22,283 nt of DNA, from positions 1 through 22,283 of the forward strand of contig CAMLRB010000034.1 in the NCBI GenBank assembly GCA_946482295.1. Reading direction: 5' to 3'. Made by a program: the position numbers and the translations under genes. Source of the stretch: an uncultured Bacteriovorax sp. (GTDB lineage: Bacteria > Bdellovibrionota > Bacteriovoracia > Bacteriovoracales > Bacteriovoracaceae). The notes below the pieces were generated by a model. It had not been told where the DNA came from, did no database searches, and worked only from the letters and a program-made list of their open reading frames with translations. Positions 1 to 8,300 of the stretch are shown piece by piece (the first letter of the stretch is position 1; each line of letters begins with the position of its first letter).

Positions 1-2
1 TC

Positions 3-1613
3 ATTGATCTGACAAATGTTACAGCAACTGAAAGAGTAATGCGTGCATTTGATACATCAGAGTTTAGTGGGGGGGTAGTTTTTGTTAAGGCGTACAAAAA
101 GCCAAAATCAGAAAACGATATTCGTATTGCAGTTCAGCTGAGAGATAACGTTCGCTCGGTCCTTGTGAGAAAACCAAATAGAGTTGTATTGCAAATCGAA
201 AATCGGTTTGGTGTTTTTTCACAGACAAAAGCTGATGAAGGAAAAACATATCAAGATAAAGTTGCTGAAATTCCAACTTCTGAAGCTGCTCGCTTAAACA
301 TTCCGAAATCAGATACAGTTGAAGATATTTTAGAAAATCTCACAATGTCTGGAAGAAAAAAGTACATCGGTAAAAAGATTACGATGAACTTGAAGAACGT
401 TAAGCCGGAAGATATTTTAAAAATGATCGCGGAGACTTCTGGTTTTAACATTATTATTACCGAAGATGTGAGAAAGTTAGATCCGATTTCTTTAAATCTT
501 AATGACATTCCATGGGATCAGGCACTTGATACTGTTCTTACTCTCAACAAACTCGTAGCAACTAAAAACGGAATGATTCTTGTTGTAAACTCTCTAGATA
601 GTGCAACAAAAGAACAGGAATTAATTAAGAAAGCGAAGGCTGCCGCTAAAGAGCAGGAGCCGATTCTCACAAAAGTTTTCCCAATAAGTTTTGCAAGTAT
701 TGATGATCTCCTCAAGATCGTGAGTGAGTATTCGACAAAAGATAGAGGTAAAATTTTAAAAGATACTCGTACAAACTCTTTAATCGTTAAAGATACAAAT
801 GAAGTTATTGAAAAAGTAAGAAAGATTGTTGAACTTCTCGATACACAAACACCACAAGTTCTCATTGAGTCTAAAATTGTTGAGGTGACTGAGAGATATA
901 CAAAAGAAATTGGTCTCGAGAATGGTTTAGGTTTTGGTTACGACCCAATTTTTGATCCATCTTCTCGTCCAGATTCAGCGAACGGAACTTTAGGTGCTTT
1001 TACATTCAGTACAGCACCGTCACTGGATAGAAATATTTTTGGTCTAACAATCAGCAAGTTTAATCGTCTTGTGAATCTCGACTTCCGCTTGAATTTGATG
1101 GAGAGTGAACAGAAAGCCAAAATTATATCATCTCCAAAAGTCATTACTAAAAACAATGTTAAAGCGGAAATTACACAGGATGAAAATTTCTATTACATTG
1201 TTCAAGTTATTGAGCAGGGAAGAAGCACAATTACTTATTCTCCGCAGACAGCAAAGTTGAATCTTTCAGTTACACCGCAAGTTACAAACGAAGGTTCGAT
1301 TTCTTTGGATGTAAGCGTTCAAAAAGATTCATTAGGTGCACTTGTTGGTGAAAACCAACCACGTGCTGAAACTAAACGTGTTGTTAAAACGCAAGTACTT
1401 GTTGATAACGGAGCTACAGTAGTTGTCGGTGGTATTTATACCTACATCAACACTGAAAGCCACTCGGGAATTCCTTTCTTAAAAGACATTCCTCTTGTTG
1501 GTTGGCTGTTCAGAACTCAATACAATCCGGATACTGAAAAGAAAGAGCTTATCATTTTCCTTACTCCGAGAATTATCAATCAGGAAGAAGCTGGCCTTGT
1601 AGACCGAGGTTAA
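3..1613 (+). CDS. pilQ: Type IV pilus secretin PilQ (5' end outside window)
   Basis: Outer-membrane secretin through which the type IV pilus passes. The reading frame is open back to the left edge (the codons before the first ATG at 39 read IDLTNVTATERV), so that ATG is internal and the true start lies upstream. The visible 536 residues begin inside an AMIN domain, the peptidoglycan-binding module usual at the PilQ N-terminus. A secretin/TonB short N-terminal (STN-like) domain follows (KITMNLKNVKPEDILKMI region, about residues 125-195), then an N1/NolW-type domain (FPISFASIDDLLKIV onwards). Last comes the secretin pore domain, ending in the family signature VDNGATVVVGGIY ... GIPFLKDIPLVGWLF and a ..KKELIIFLTPRII C-terminus. 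The AMIN domain favours PilQ over a type II or III secretin. The next gene starts 9 bases downstream, so cotranscription is likely. The pilMNOP genes expected upstream are not in the window. Confidence 0.93.
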   Translation: MDLTNVTATERVMRAFDTSEFSGGVVFVKAYKKPKSENDIRIAVQLRDNVRSVLVRKPNRVVLQIENRFGVFSQTKADEGKTYQDKVAEIPTSEAARLNIPKSDTVEDILENLTMSGRKKYIGKKITMNLKNVKPEDILKMIAETSGFNIIITEDVRKLDPISLNLNDIPWDQALDTVLTLNKLVATKNGMILVVNSLDSATKEQELIKKAKAAAKEQEPILTKVFPISFASIDDLLKIVSEYSTKDRGKILKDTRTNSLIVKDTNEVIEKVRKIVELLDTQTPQVLIESKIVEVTERYTKEIGLENGLGFGYDPIFDPSSRPDSANGTLGAFTFSTAPSLDRNIFGLTISKFNRLVNLDFRLNLMESEQKAKIISSPKVITKNNVKAEITQDENFYYIVQVIEQGRSTITYSPQTAKLNLSVTPQVTNEGSISLDVSVQKDSLGALVGENQPRAETKRVVKTQVLVDNGATVVVGGIYTYINTESHSGIPFLKDIPLVGWLFRTQYNPDTEKKELIIFLTPRIINQEEAGLVDRG

Positions 1614-1622
1614 TGTCCACAA

Positions 1623-2897
1623 ATGAGTAGAGACAAACAGCAACTTTTATCGCCGCTATTTTTGAAGTACCAAAGTGAGTACGAGAGGAATCCGCGCTCG
1701 CGTGTTTTTGCTCCACTCGCTGAAGCCTACAGAAAATTTGGTATGACTGACAAGGCAATGGATATTCTTTCGCAAGGGATTCGACTGCATCCATCGTATG
1801 TGATGGGCTATCTTGGAATGGCCTTTTGTTACTTCGATTTAAAGCAATTCAATCTTGCCTATACAACCTTACGCCCTCTTGTTGAGGGAAATCGCGACAA
1901 TATTCGACTGCAAAAATTATTCGCCGATATCTGTTTGGAGTTAGGACATAAAGAAGAGGCATTAGAAACTTATAAGTATCTTCTATTTATAAATCCACGC
2001 GACAAAGAAATTGCAGCTCAGGTGACGATGTTGGAAAATTTCATCGAGAGCCAATACAAACCAGTACATAAACCAATTGTGATTGCAGAAGAAGAATTAT
2101 CTTCGAATCGCATTGAGAACAGGGTAGAATCACAACGATTTGAAGTGGAAAAGTTGCAAGTGAAACCAGCTTCGGATCCAACTGATTTTGATGATTGGCT
2201 AGCTCTTGATCTCAGTAAAGATAAAGCTAAATCGGAAAAAGAATCTGATCCTTACGAGCAATGGAATCTTAAAAAAGCAGAACCAGTTTTACAAATAACT
2301 AAGCCTATAATTGAATCACCAGTTAACTCAGAAGCTGAACGTAAGTTTGAAGTAAAACTCGACTTTGAAGAGCCTGAGCATTTCGAGGATTTAATAACTG
2401 AACCGGCGAAAGTTGAAGTACCACTTGTCACTCATACCCTCGTAGATCTTTACTGTGGGCAGGGTCACATTGAAAAAGCTCTCGAGGTCCTTGAAAAAAT
2501 TCTTGCTCTTAATCCGACTGATAAAAAGACAATTGATAAAATTGCAGAGATCAAATCTCTTATGGGAATTGAAAAGCAAGTTGAAGAGCAATTTGCAGAA
2601 TCTAGTTCGCATGAAGAACGAGCCACTGAAGATGTCGAAGAAGAAAAGCCACATCATTCGAAAATGCTCATTCCTCTCGAAGAGAATACTGTTTCTGAAG
2701 AAGATGGTCGTAAACATCTCATGAGCATTTTGGATGAAACGTTAGGCGAAGAAGAAGTCGTCATCATCGAGGAACCGAAGGTGTTTGAAACTAAACCGTC
2801 TAAGCAAGATAGAAACCGTGAGAAGATTGAAGAGAAACTTAATCTCTTTCTGCAAAGAATTCAAAAAAGAGCACTAGATTATCAATCACGTCTTTGA
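1623..2897 (+). CDS. TPR-repeat protein between pilQ and aroQ, cytosolic
   Basis: 424-residue protein with no signal peptide or membrane segment, so probably cytosolic. Residues about 20-130 form tandem TPR-like helices (for example FAPLAEAYRKFGMTDKAMDI, then GYLGMAFCYFDLKQFNLAY, then ADICLELGHKEEALETYKYL). A long acidic, probably disordered linker follows. Near residues 268-310 there is one more clear TPR (LVDLYCGQGHIEKALEVLEK). The C-terminal quarter is very Glu-rich and ends in a basic helix (LNLFLQRIQKRALDYQSRL). The linker holds two similar short motifs, DPTDFDDWLAL and DPYEQWNL. TPRs normally mediate protein-protein contacts. Tight placement after pilQ suggests a pilus-related scaffold, but that is inference from position only. 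Only a weak GAGGT at 1606-1610 precedes the ATG. Confidence 0.8.
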   Translation: MSRDKQQLLSPLFLKYQSEYERNPRSRVFAPLAEAYRKFGMTDKAMDILSQGIRLHPSYVMGYLGMAFCYFDLKQFNLAYTTLRPLVEGNRDNIRLQKLFADICLELGHKEEALETYKYLLFINPRDKEIAAQVTMLENFIESQYKPVHKPIVIAEEELSSNRIENRVESQRFEVEKLQVKPASDPTDFDDWLALDLSKDKAKSEKESDPYEQWNLKKAEPVLQITKPIIESPVNSEAERKFEVKLDFEEPEHFEDLITEPAKVEVPLVTHTLVDLYCGQGHIEKALEVLEKILALNPTDKKTIDKIAEIKSLMGIEKQVEEQFAESSSHEERATEDVEEEKPHHSKMLIPLEENTVSEEDGRKHLMSILDETLGEEEVVIIEEPKVFETKPSKQDRNREKIEEKLNLFLQRIQKRALDYQSRL

Positions 2898-2909
2898 TAA
2901 TTTCCACCT

Positions 2910-3350
2910 ATGAACACTAAATCCAAAAAATTTCTCATCATTAATGGGCCAAACCTCAACATGTTAGGCACTAGAGAGCCAGAAATTTACGGTTCACTTA
3001 CTCTCGATCAAATTAAACAATTCACTGAAGAAAGTTTGAAGACAGATCTTGTTTCTTTGGAGTGGTATCAATCAAACATTGAAGGTGAACTTGTAGGGCG
3101 AATTCAAGCCGCTCATGCTCAGGATTTTCAAGCGCTTATTATCAATCCAGGGGCCTATTCTCATACCAGTGTAGCTCTTTATGACGCTCTTCAAATTCTC
3201 AAAATACCAGTCATCGAAGTCCACCTTAGCAACACTCATCGACGCGAAGAGTTCAGGCAAACTAAGTTGACTGCTAAGGCCTCAACCATCATAATGGAGG
3301 GCCTAGGCAAGCTCGCATATCTCACAGCTGTTAAATCTCAGCTTTTTTAA
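2910..3350 (+). CDS. aroQ: Type II 3-dehydroquinate dehydratase
   Basis: Converts 3-dehydroquinate to 3-dehydroshikimate, the third step of the shikimate pathway, in the cytosol. At 146 residues it has the usual length of the type II (dodecameric) family. Visible signatures are INGPNLNMLGTREPEIYG at 11-28, where Y27 matches the catalytic tyrosine; YQSNIEGELVGRIQ; NPGAYSHTSVALYDAL, where H85 is in the motif around the active site; and EVHLSNTHRREEFR, with the conserved substrate-binding HxSN and Arg. It lies 12 bases after the TPR gene and 14 bases before efp, so it is probably in one operon. No Shine-Dalgarno sequence is evident just before the ATG, so translation may be coupled to the upstream gene. 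The aroQ-efp neighbourhood is common in bacteria (recollection, not checked). Confidence 0.96.
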   Translation: MNTKSKKFLIINGPNLNMLGTREPEIYGSLTLDQIKQFTEESLKTDLVSLEWYQSNIEGELVGRIQAAHAQDFQALIINPGAYSHTSVALYDALQILKIPVIEVHLSNTHRREEFRQTKLTAKASTIIMEGLGKLAYLTAVKSQLF

Positions 3351-3364
3351 AAAAAGGAATATCT

Positions 3365-3943
3365 ATGTACGACACAACTGAGTTGAAGAAAGGTTTAAAA
3401 ATTGAAGTAGAGGGTAAACCTTATGTCATTTTGAAATCTGATTTTACTAACCCAGGTAAAGGTTCTGCTTTCGTTACAGCAAGAATTAAAAACCTTGAAA
3501 CTGGACAGGTTATCGAGAGAACTTGGAAATCAGGAGTTTCAACAAACGTGACTAAACCTGATCTAGAAGAAAAAGAAGTGGAGTACACTTACTCTGATCC
3601 AGATGGATTTAATTTCCTTGATCAATCAAACTACGAAACTATTCATCTAACTAATGACCAAATTGGCGACGATAAGTATTACCTAATGGAAGGATCAAAA
3701 GTGGTAGTTCTCTACTATAAAGGTCGTCCAATTTCGATTGAACACCCACACTTCATCTTCATCAAAGTAGCTGAAACAGATCCTGGGTTAAAAGGTGATA
3801 CAGCTTCTGGTGCAACTAAAAAAGCAGTCATGGAAACTGGTCTTCAAGTAAAAGTTCCACTTTTCATTAAAGAAGGTGAACTTCTTAAAATCGATACTCG
3901 CACAGGGGAGTATATCGAGCGCGCTAACGTTGACAAAAAATAG
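3365..3943 (+). CDS. efp: Translation elongation factor P
   Basis: EF-P binds between the P and E sites of ribosomes stalled at polyproline stretches and stimulates peptide bond formation. The 192 residues cover all three domains: the KOW-like N-terminal domain, a central OB domain and the C-terminal OB domain. The C-terminal signature is intact (ETDPGLKGDTASGATKKA ... VKVPLFIKEGELLKIDTRTGEYI). The tip of the modification loop reads NPGKGSA with Lys32, so this is the lysine-tip class as in E. coli. Whether and how it is modified cannot be told; no epmA, epmB or other modification gene is visible here. A clear AAGGA at 3355-3359 precedes the ATG, and a strong terminator starts immediately after the stop. 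Confidence 0.97.
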   Translation: MYDTTELKKGLKIEVEGKPYVILKSDFTNPGKGSAFVTARIKNLETGQVIERTWKSGVSTNVTKPDLEEKEVEYTYSDPDGFNFLDQSNYETIHLTNDQIGDDKYYLMEGSKVVVLYYKGRPISIEHPHFIFIKVAETDPGLKGDTASGATKKAVMETGLQVKVPLFIKEGELLKIDTRTGEYIERANVDKK

Positions 3944-3948
3944 ACCGA

Positions 3949-3973
3949 AAAAAGGCCCCAGTGGGGCCTTTTT
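3949..3973 (+). terminator. Intrinsic terminator after efp
   Basis: A near-perfect hairpin: GGCCCC (3954-3959), a 3-base loop AGT, then GGGGCC (3963-3968). It is flanked by five A's on the left and five T's on the right, so the stem can extend and the T-run serves as the U-tract. It closes the pilQ-TPR-aroQ-efp transcription unit. The A/T symmetry means it could also work in the reverse direction. Confidence 0.92.
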
Positions 3974-4120
3974 ATTGGGCAGAAAAATTTTAAAAGCCGA
4001 ACTGGTTTCATTGAAATATTAAATTCATCAAGTACTTCTTAGAGGCAATATTCGCCCCTAAATCTTCTCCTTTTTTCAGGTTAAAATAAAAATAATCTCA
4101 ATAACTTAAGTGTATTGAAA

Positions 4121-4126
4121 AAAGGA
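4121..4126 (+). promoter_or_regulatory. Shine-Dalgarno that sets the TTG start at 4136
   Basis: AAAGGA lies 9 bases before the TTG at 4136 and resembles the AAGGA sites before efp and rpsI. The earlier in-frame TTG at 4115 has no such site upstream (the preceding bases are ACTTAAGTGTA), so 4136 is the better start. The -10/-35 elements for this operon are not clear in the AT-rich stretch 3974-4110. Confidence 0.6.
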
Positions 4127-4135
4127 ATTTTCACG

Positions 4136-5305
4136 TTGAGTTTCGATCATATCAATCAGCTTCTTTTTGAAAAGAACTGGCCCGCAATTGCTTTACTTAT
4201 TGAAGCTGAAATTCAGCGCGCTGAAAATCTTGATGAAGCAGCTCTCATCGAAGTTTATGAAAAAATGGATTCTGATTTTCGTCAGGAATATTGTTTCAAT
4301 ATCAATTCAAAATTATGGAAATCAGCACTTAAGATTGGAAAAATAAAACTCGCAAAAAAGTATGCTCAATCGGCAATCGATCATCTTGTGAAATTAAAAC
4401 GTGTTCCCTACCTGCTGATGTTCATCGCAGAATTGAAATCAAATGGATTTAGGAAATTAAATTTTCATGATGTCGTAGTGGAGATTATTCAAGGTCGATG
4501 CACAAGTTCAAAGCTTGATGTAAATGAACATTGGGAATTCTTATCATTGCATCCTGAAAAGTGGAGAGAGAATAAAAATTTCCTCAAGCAATATCTAGTT
4601 GGCCAAGATCATTTCTCAAATGAAGATTGGAAACTAGCTTATGAATATATTTTAAATTTTCATTATGATGAAGACTTGTTTTTAAAGTTAAATAAATGTG
4701 TTCAAGAGATGAATAAGGATAAATTCCTTGAAAGGTTTGCTACTTTTTTACGTTCGAAAAAAGTAAAGATAGAAAATTTGAAGACTGATAAAACATCAAC
4801 GACTATTTTATCTAATTCGTTGAAAGTGAATTATGATGAACTTGCTTTGGATGTAATTTCGGGTGAGTTGACTCCTAACAATGAAGAGCAGAGAAAAGTG
4901 TTGATTGGATTGCGCGAGCTTACTGACGATGAATTACTTGCAAAAGGACCAGATATGATAGTGGCCTTTAGTTTGTTAGGAATGGATGAGGTCGTGAAGA
5001 ATTTAGGCGATCGTATGATCCCTTTGCTTACTGATGTAAGAGCGAGAGCGAGTGTTCAGTATACATGTGCTCAAGCTCTATATGAAAAGCAAAATTTCTA
5101 CACTGTACTTGATTATATTGATGACGTTTTAGAAAAAGAGCCATTACTAGAAACTGAACTCATGGCCTTTGAATATTTAAAGGCAGAAGCGCTTCTCAAA
5201 TTGAAAAGAGCAAAACAAGCTCATGCTTTGTTTACTAAAATTAATAAAAGAAATCCTAGCTATAGACTTGTTCTCCAGAGGTTGAAAGATAGTGAAGTTA
5301 TTTAA
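4136..5305 (+). CDS. Unrecognised alpha-helical-repeat protein heading the tam operon
   Basis: 389 residues from the chosen TTG start (a TTG at 4115 would add 7). I do not recognise a family by sequence. There is no signal peptide or membrane segment, so a cytosolic location is expected. The composition is strongly helical. The C-terminal third looks like degenerate TPR/HEAT-type hairpins (RARASVQYTCAQALYEKQNF ... AFEYLKAEALLKLKRAKQAH ... NPSYRLVLQRLK). The central part is rich in Trp, Phe and Lys (EHWEFLSLHPEKWRE). The 3' end overlaps the GTG start of tamB by 14 bases, so the two are translated from one message. That suggests a role connected with TamB/Omp85, but a cytosolic protein serving a periplasm-spanning complex would be unusual. 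Function is unknown. Confidence 0.75.
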   Translation: MSFDHINQLLFEKNWPAIALLIEAEIQRAENLDEAALIEVYEKMDSDFRQEYCFNINSKLWKSALKIGKIKLAKKYAQSAIDHLVKLKRVPYLLMFIAELKSNGFRKLNFHDVVVEIIQGRCTSSKLDVNEHWEFLSLHPEKWRENKNFLKQYLVGQDHFSNEDWKLAYEYILNFHYDEDLFLKLNKCVQEMNKDKFLERFATFLRSKKVKIENLKTDKTSTTILSNSLKVNYDELALDVISGELTPNNEEQRKVLIGLRELTDDELLAKGPDMIVAFSLLGMDEVVKNLGDRMIPLLTDVRARASVQYTCAQALYEKQNFYTVLDYIDDVLEKEPLLETELMAFEYLKAEALLKLKRAKQAHALFTKINKRNPSYRLVLQRLKDSEVI

Positions 5306-8300
5306 CAAGATTTTACTAGCATTCATGGTGCTCAGTTTGGTCGTGTTATACGGTGGATGGAGATTTATTCATTCTGAAAAATTTTCAAAAGATGTATCCA
5401 TTCGTGTTTCTAAAATTCTCACTAAAAAATTTGGAGCGAAATTAAGTTTTACTGGTGTTGAATTCAAATTAATTCCATTATCGACAACTTTTAAGAATGT
5501 TATCGTGGAAAAAGAAGATCCAAACTTATTAGCACTAAGATTGAACGCGGAGGAGTTAAGAGTAACTTTTACTTATTCAAGTTTTCTTTCCAGCAATTTA
5601 GTGATTGAAGAGGCTTACCTTAATCGTGGTAATTTTAAGCTTAATATTTTCAAAGAAAGTGAAGAAGATGTTGATATAGAAAAAATTAATCCAACCAAAA
5701 TTTTTGCTGATTATCAATCATTGCTTGAGCAGTTACCTGTACGTCTAAATATATTGGCCCTTAAAAGTATTGATGCTCAAATAGATGGACATAAATTTTT
5801 CATTAATGATTTGAAACTAGCACCACAAAGAAGACAGATAAGACTAAAAGCAGATATTGGTTCTTTGGCCATTCAAACCGAAAACAAATCGAAACCGGTT
5901 ATTAGCGCTGATGGTGTAAAAACACTCGTCCTGGTAGAGAAAAATGTATGGACGATAGAGGATTTACAAGTCCTCAAGGGGCAAAATTCTGTTTCGGCAC
6001 AAGCTTCTTTTAAAAACGAAAAGGGGTGGCTAGTTGTTGATGGAAAAACTTCCATTAATGGGCGATTAGAAGAAATGTTGGGTGAAATTCCACAAATCCC
6101 GCAAGAAATTTTACCCATGTCAGCACAGATTAAAGCTGAGGCAAAAATTGAAGGGCGAATTGGCAGCCCTGATCTATTGATGAATTTTAATGCAAATGCA
6201 TTTAAGTCTCAATGGATTGAGTTAGAGAAAGTTGTCGGTGAAGTAAGGAAAAAACGTTCGCTCATTATTTTAGAAAAGCTAACGGCTTCAAATGGACATG
6301 AAAAGTATTTGTTAAAACAACGCCACGCTGTTTTCGATATTAACCCTCTAAAGTTTACAGATTTCCATTTAAAACTTCGTCTAACGGATGCCTATAGTAA
6401 TACTTTTCTTCATTATTTAAAGGATGATTTAGATAAATTGAAATTTAATGTAAGCGGTGATGTGGATGTCAAACTTGATTCTACAAAGGCAAGCTTTCAT
6501 ATTGATGATCGGGCAGTTGTAAAAAATTTCCGATTAACTGCTGCAAAATCAACACAGAAAGATGTTCTTAAAAATGCAGGATTCGAATTAACGAAAACGG
6601 TGGCTACAATCCATAGTGATAATTCATTAAGTTTTAATGCGACCATCAGCGGAAAAAATACAGCACTTACGGCCCAGGGAAAACTAGGTAATGGAAAAAT
6701 TGACGTACTGGTTGATAATTCAAAAATTGATCTAAAAACAATCGGACCAATTGCTGGAATTGAATTAACAGGTAACGGTCCAACTCAGATGCATATTTAT
6801 GGACCGATGGATGACATTCAATTTGATTTTGTCGTTGATTGGCAGAACTTCTCTTTGATTGATCTTCACTTTGGACAGGCAAAAGCGAAATTTCAATTTT
6901 CTCTAGCGGATCTAAGAATCACCATTGATGAGTTGGAAGGAAATCTTAATCAAACGAACTACAATGCAGAGGGGACTTTAGATTTTGAAGATAAAAAGGG
7001 GATGGACTTACGCCTTAATTTGGTAAAAGCAACTTTTAAAGATGCTCGTCAGATGATGGCACTTGTTTTCAAAAAATTAAAAACACCGATTATGCCTGAA
7101 TTCAATTTCACTTCCAACATAACTATTAAAGGTGGATATGCAGTTGAAGACTTAAAAATAGAAGGAACTCTAAGAGGAAGTGAAATTAAAATTGGAGATG
7201 AAGAAGCTGATAGGTTGTTCTCTCGTTTTTCATTAAGCCACAATCATCTTAATTTTAAGCAGCTCAAAATTAATAAAGCTCGTGGCCAAATGATGGCCAA
7301 CGTAAGTTTAAGTTTAGCCAATAATTATATTGAGCTAAATGGTGCCGCTCAAGGTTTACGCTTAAATGACTTCGGGGTTTATCGCCGCCTAAATTTTGAA
7401 TACGACGGGGATTTGTTTCTCGATTTTGACGGTAATGGAACGACAGATAATTTTAATTCTCGCTTCAAATTGCGTTTGGCCAACGCCTTTATTGGAAATG
7501 TGCCTGCATCGTCTTCCAATGCTCTTTTTTATGTAAATTCTGATGATGTTGTGACGAATGCCAGTCTTTTAGGCGGAAAGATAAAATTGGATTCATTGCT
7601 CAAAATCAAAACGGGTATGACCGCTACAAAGGCGTCAATTGAAACCGCCGACATTCGTGAAATTTTAGGGATTATTTCTGGGCACAATATTGGTGAAAAA
7701 AGTATTTCTGGAAAGATCAAAGCCGATCTTAATACGCAAATAAGTTTAAATGGTGAGGGGGTACGTAAATTCGTTTTAAATGTTTCCGAATTAAATTTGA
7801 AGAAAGGCAACATCGATATGAGTGTTGATCCTCGCTACAATAAAATTGAAGTTGATGAAGGAAATGTTAAAGTTTGGGATTTACGTTTTAGAGATGGTGA
7901 AGATTTCTTCGTCAGTAAAGGAAGAAATATTTCAAATGGGGTTATTGCTCTTGATCAACGTTTTTCAATCAAGGCCAATCTACTGGAATTTGTCTCTGAT
8001 TTTGTCGATAGGGCAGTAGGGGTAATTAAAGGGAGCAATCAAATTGTTCTCGAGAAGAAATTTGAAGTGAAAGAGTTTGCCATTGGCGCAGACAAACTTT
8101 CAATGAAATTGCGAAATCTACCTGGTTTCTTTAATGATATGCAGTTCAACATTATTAAAAAAGGTGACGTTTATGAGCTTACTAAGCTGACAGGAAATTA
8201 TGGTGAAGGAGATATTCGAGTTACGGGTCGCTTTCTTTTTGATGATCTCTATCCCCAGATTAACTTAGATTATCGTATCGACAGAGCAACTATTCCACTT

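Noticed and set aside
39..41. ATG at 39 as the start of pilQ
   Set aside because: The frame is open back to base 3 and the upstream residues continue the AMIN domain, so this methionine is internal.
3974..4110. Promoter for the helical-repeat/tamB/Omp85 operon
   Set aside because: Several AT-rich boxes (for example TAAAAT at 4082-4087) could be -10 elements, but none has a convincing -35 at proper spacing, so none is reported as a feature.
4115..4117. TTG at 4115 as the start of the helical-repeat gene
   Set aside because: There is no ribosome site before it; the in-frame TTG at 4136 has AAAGGA 9 bases upstream.
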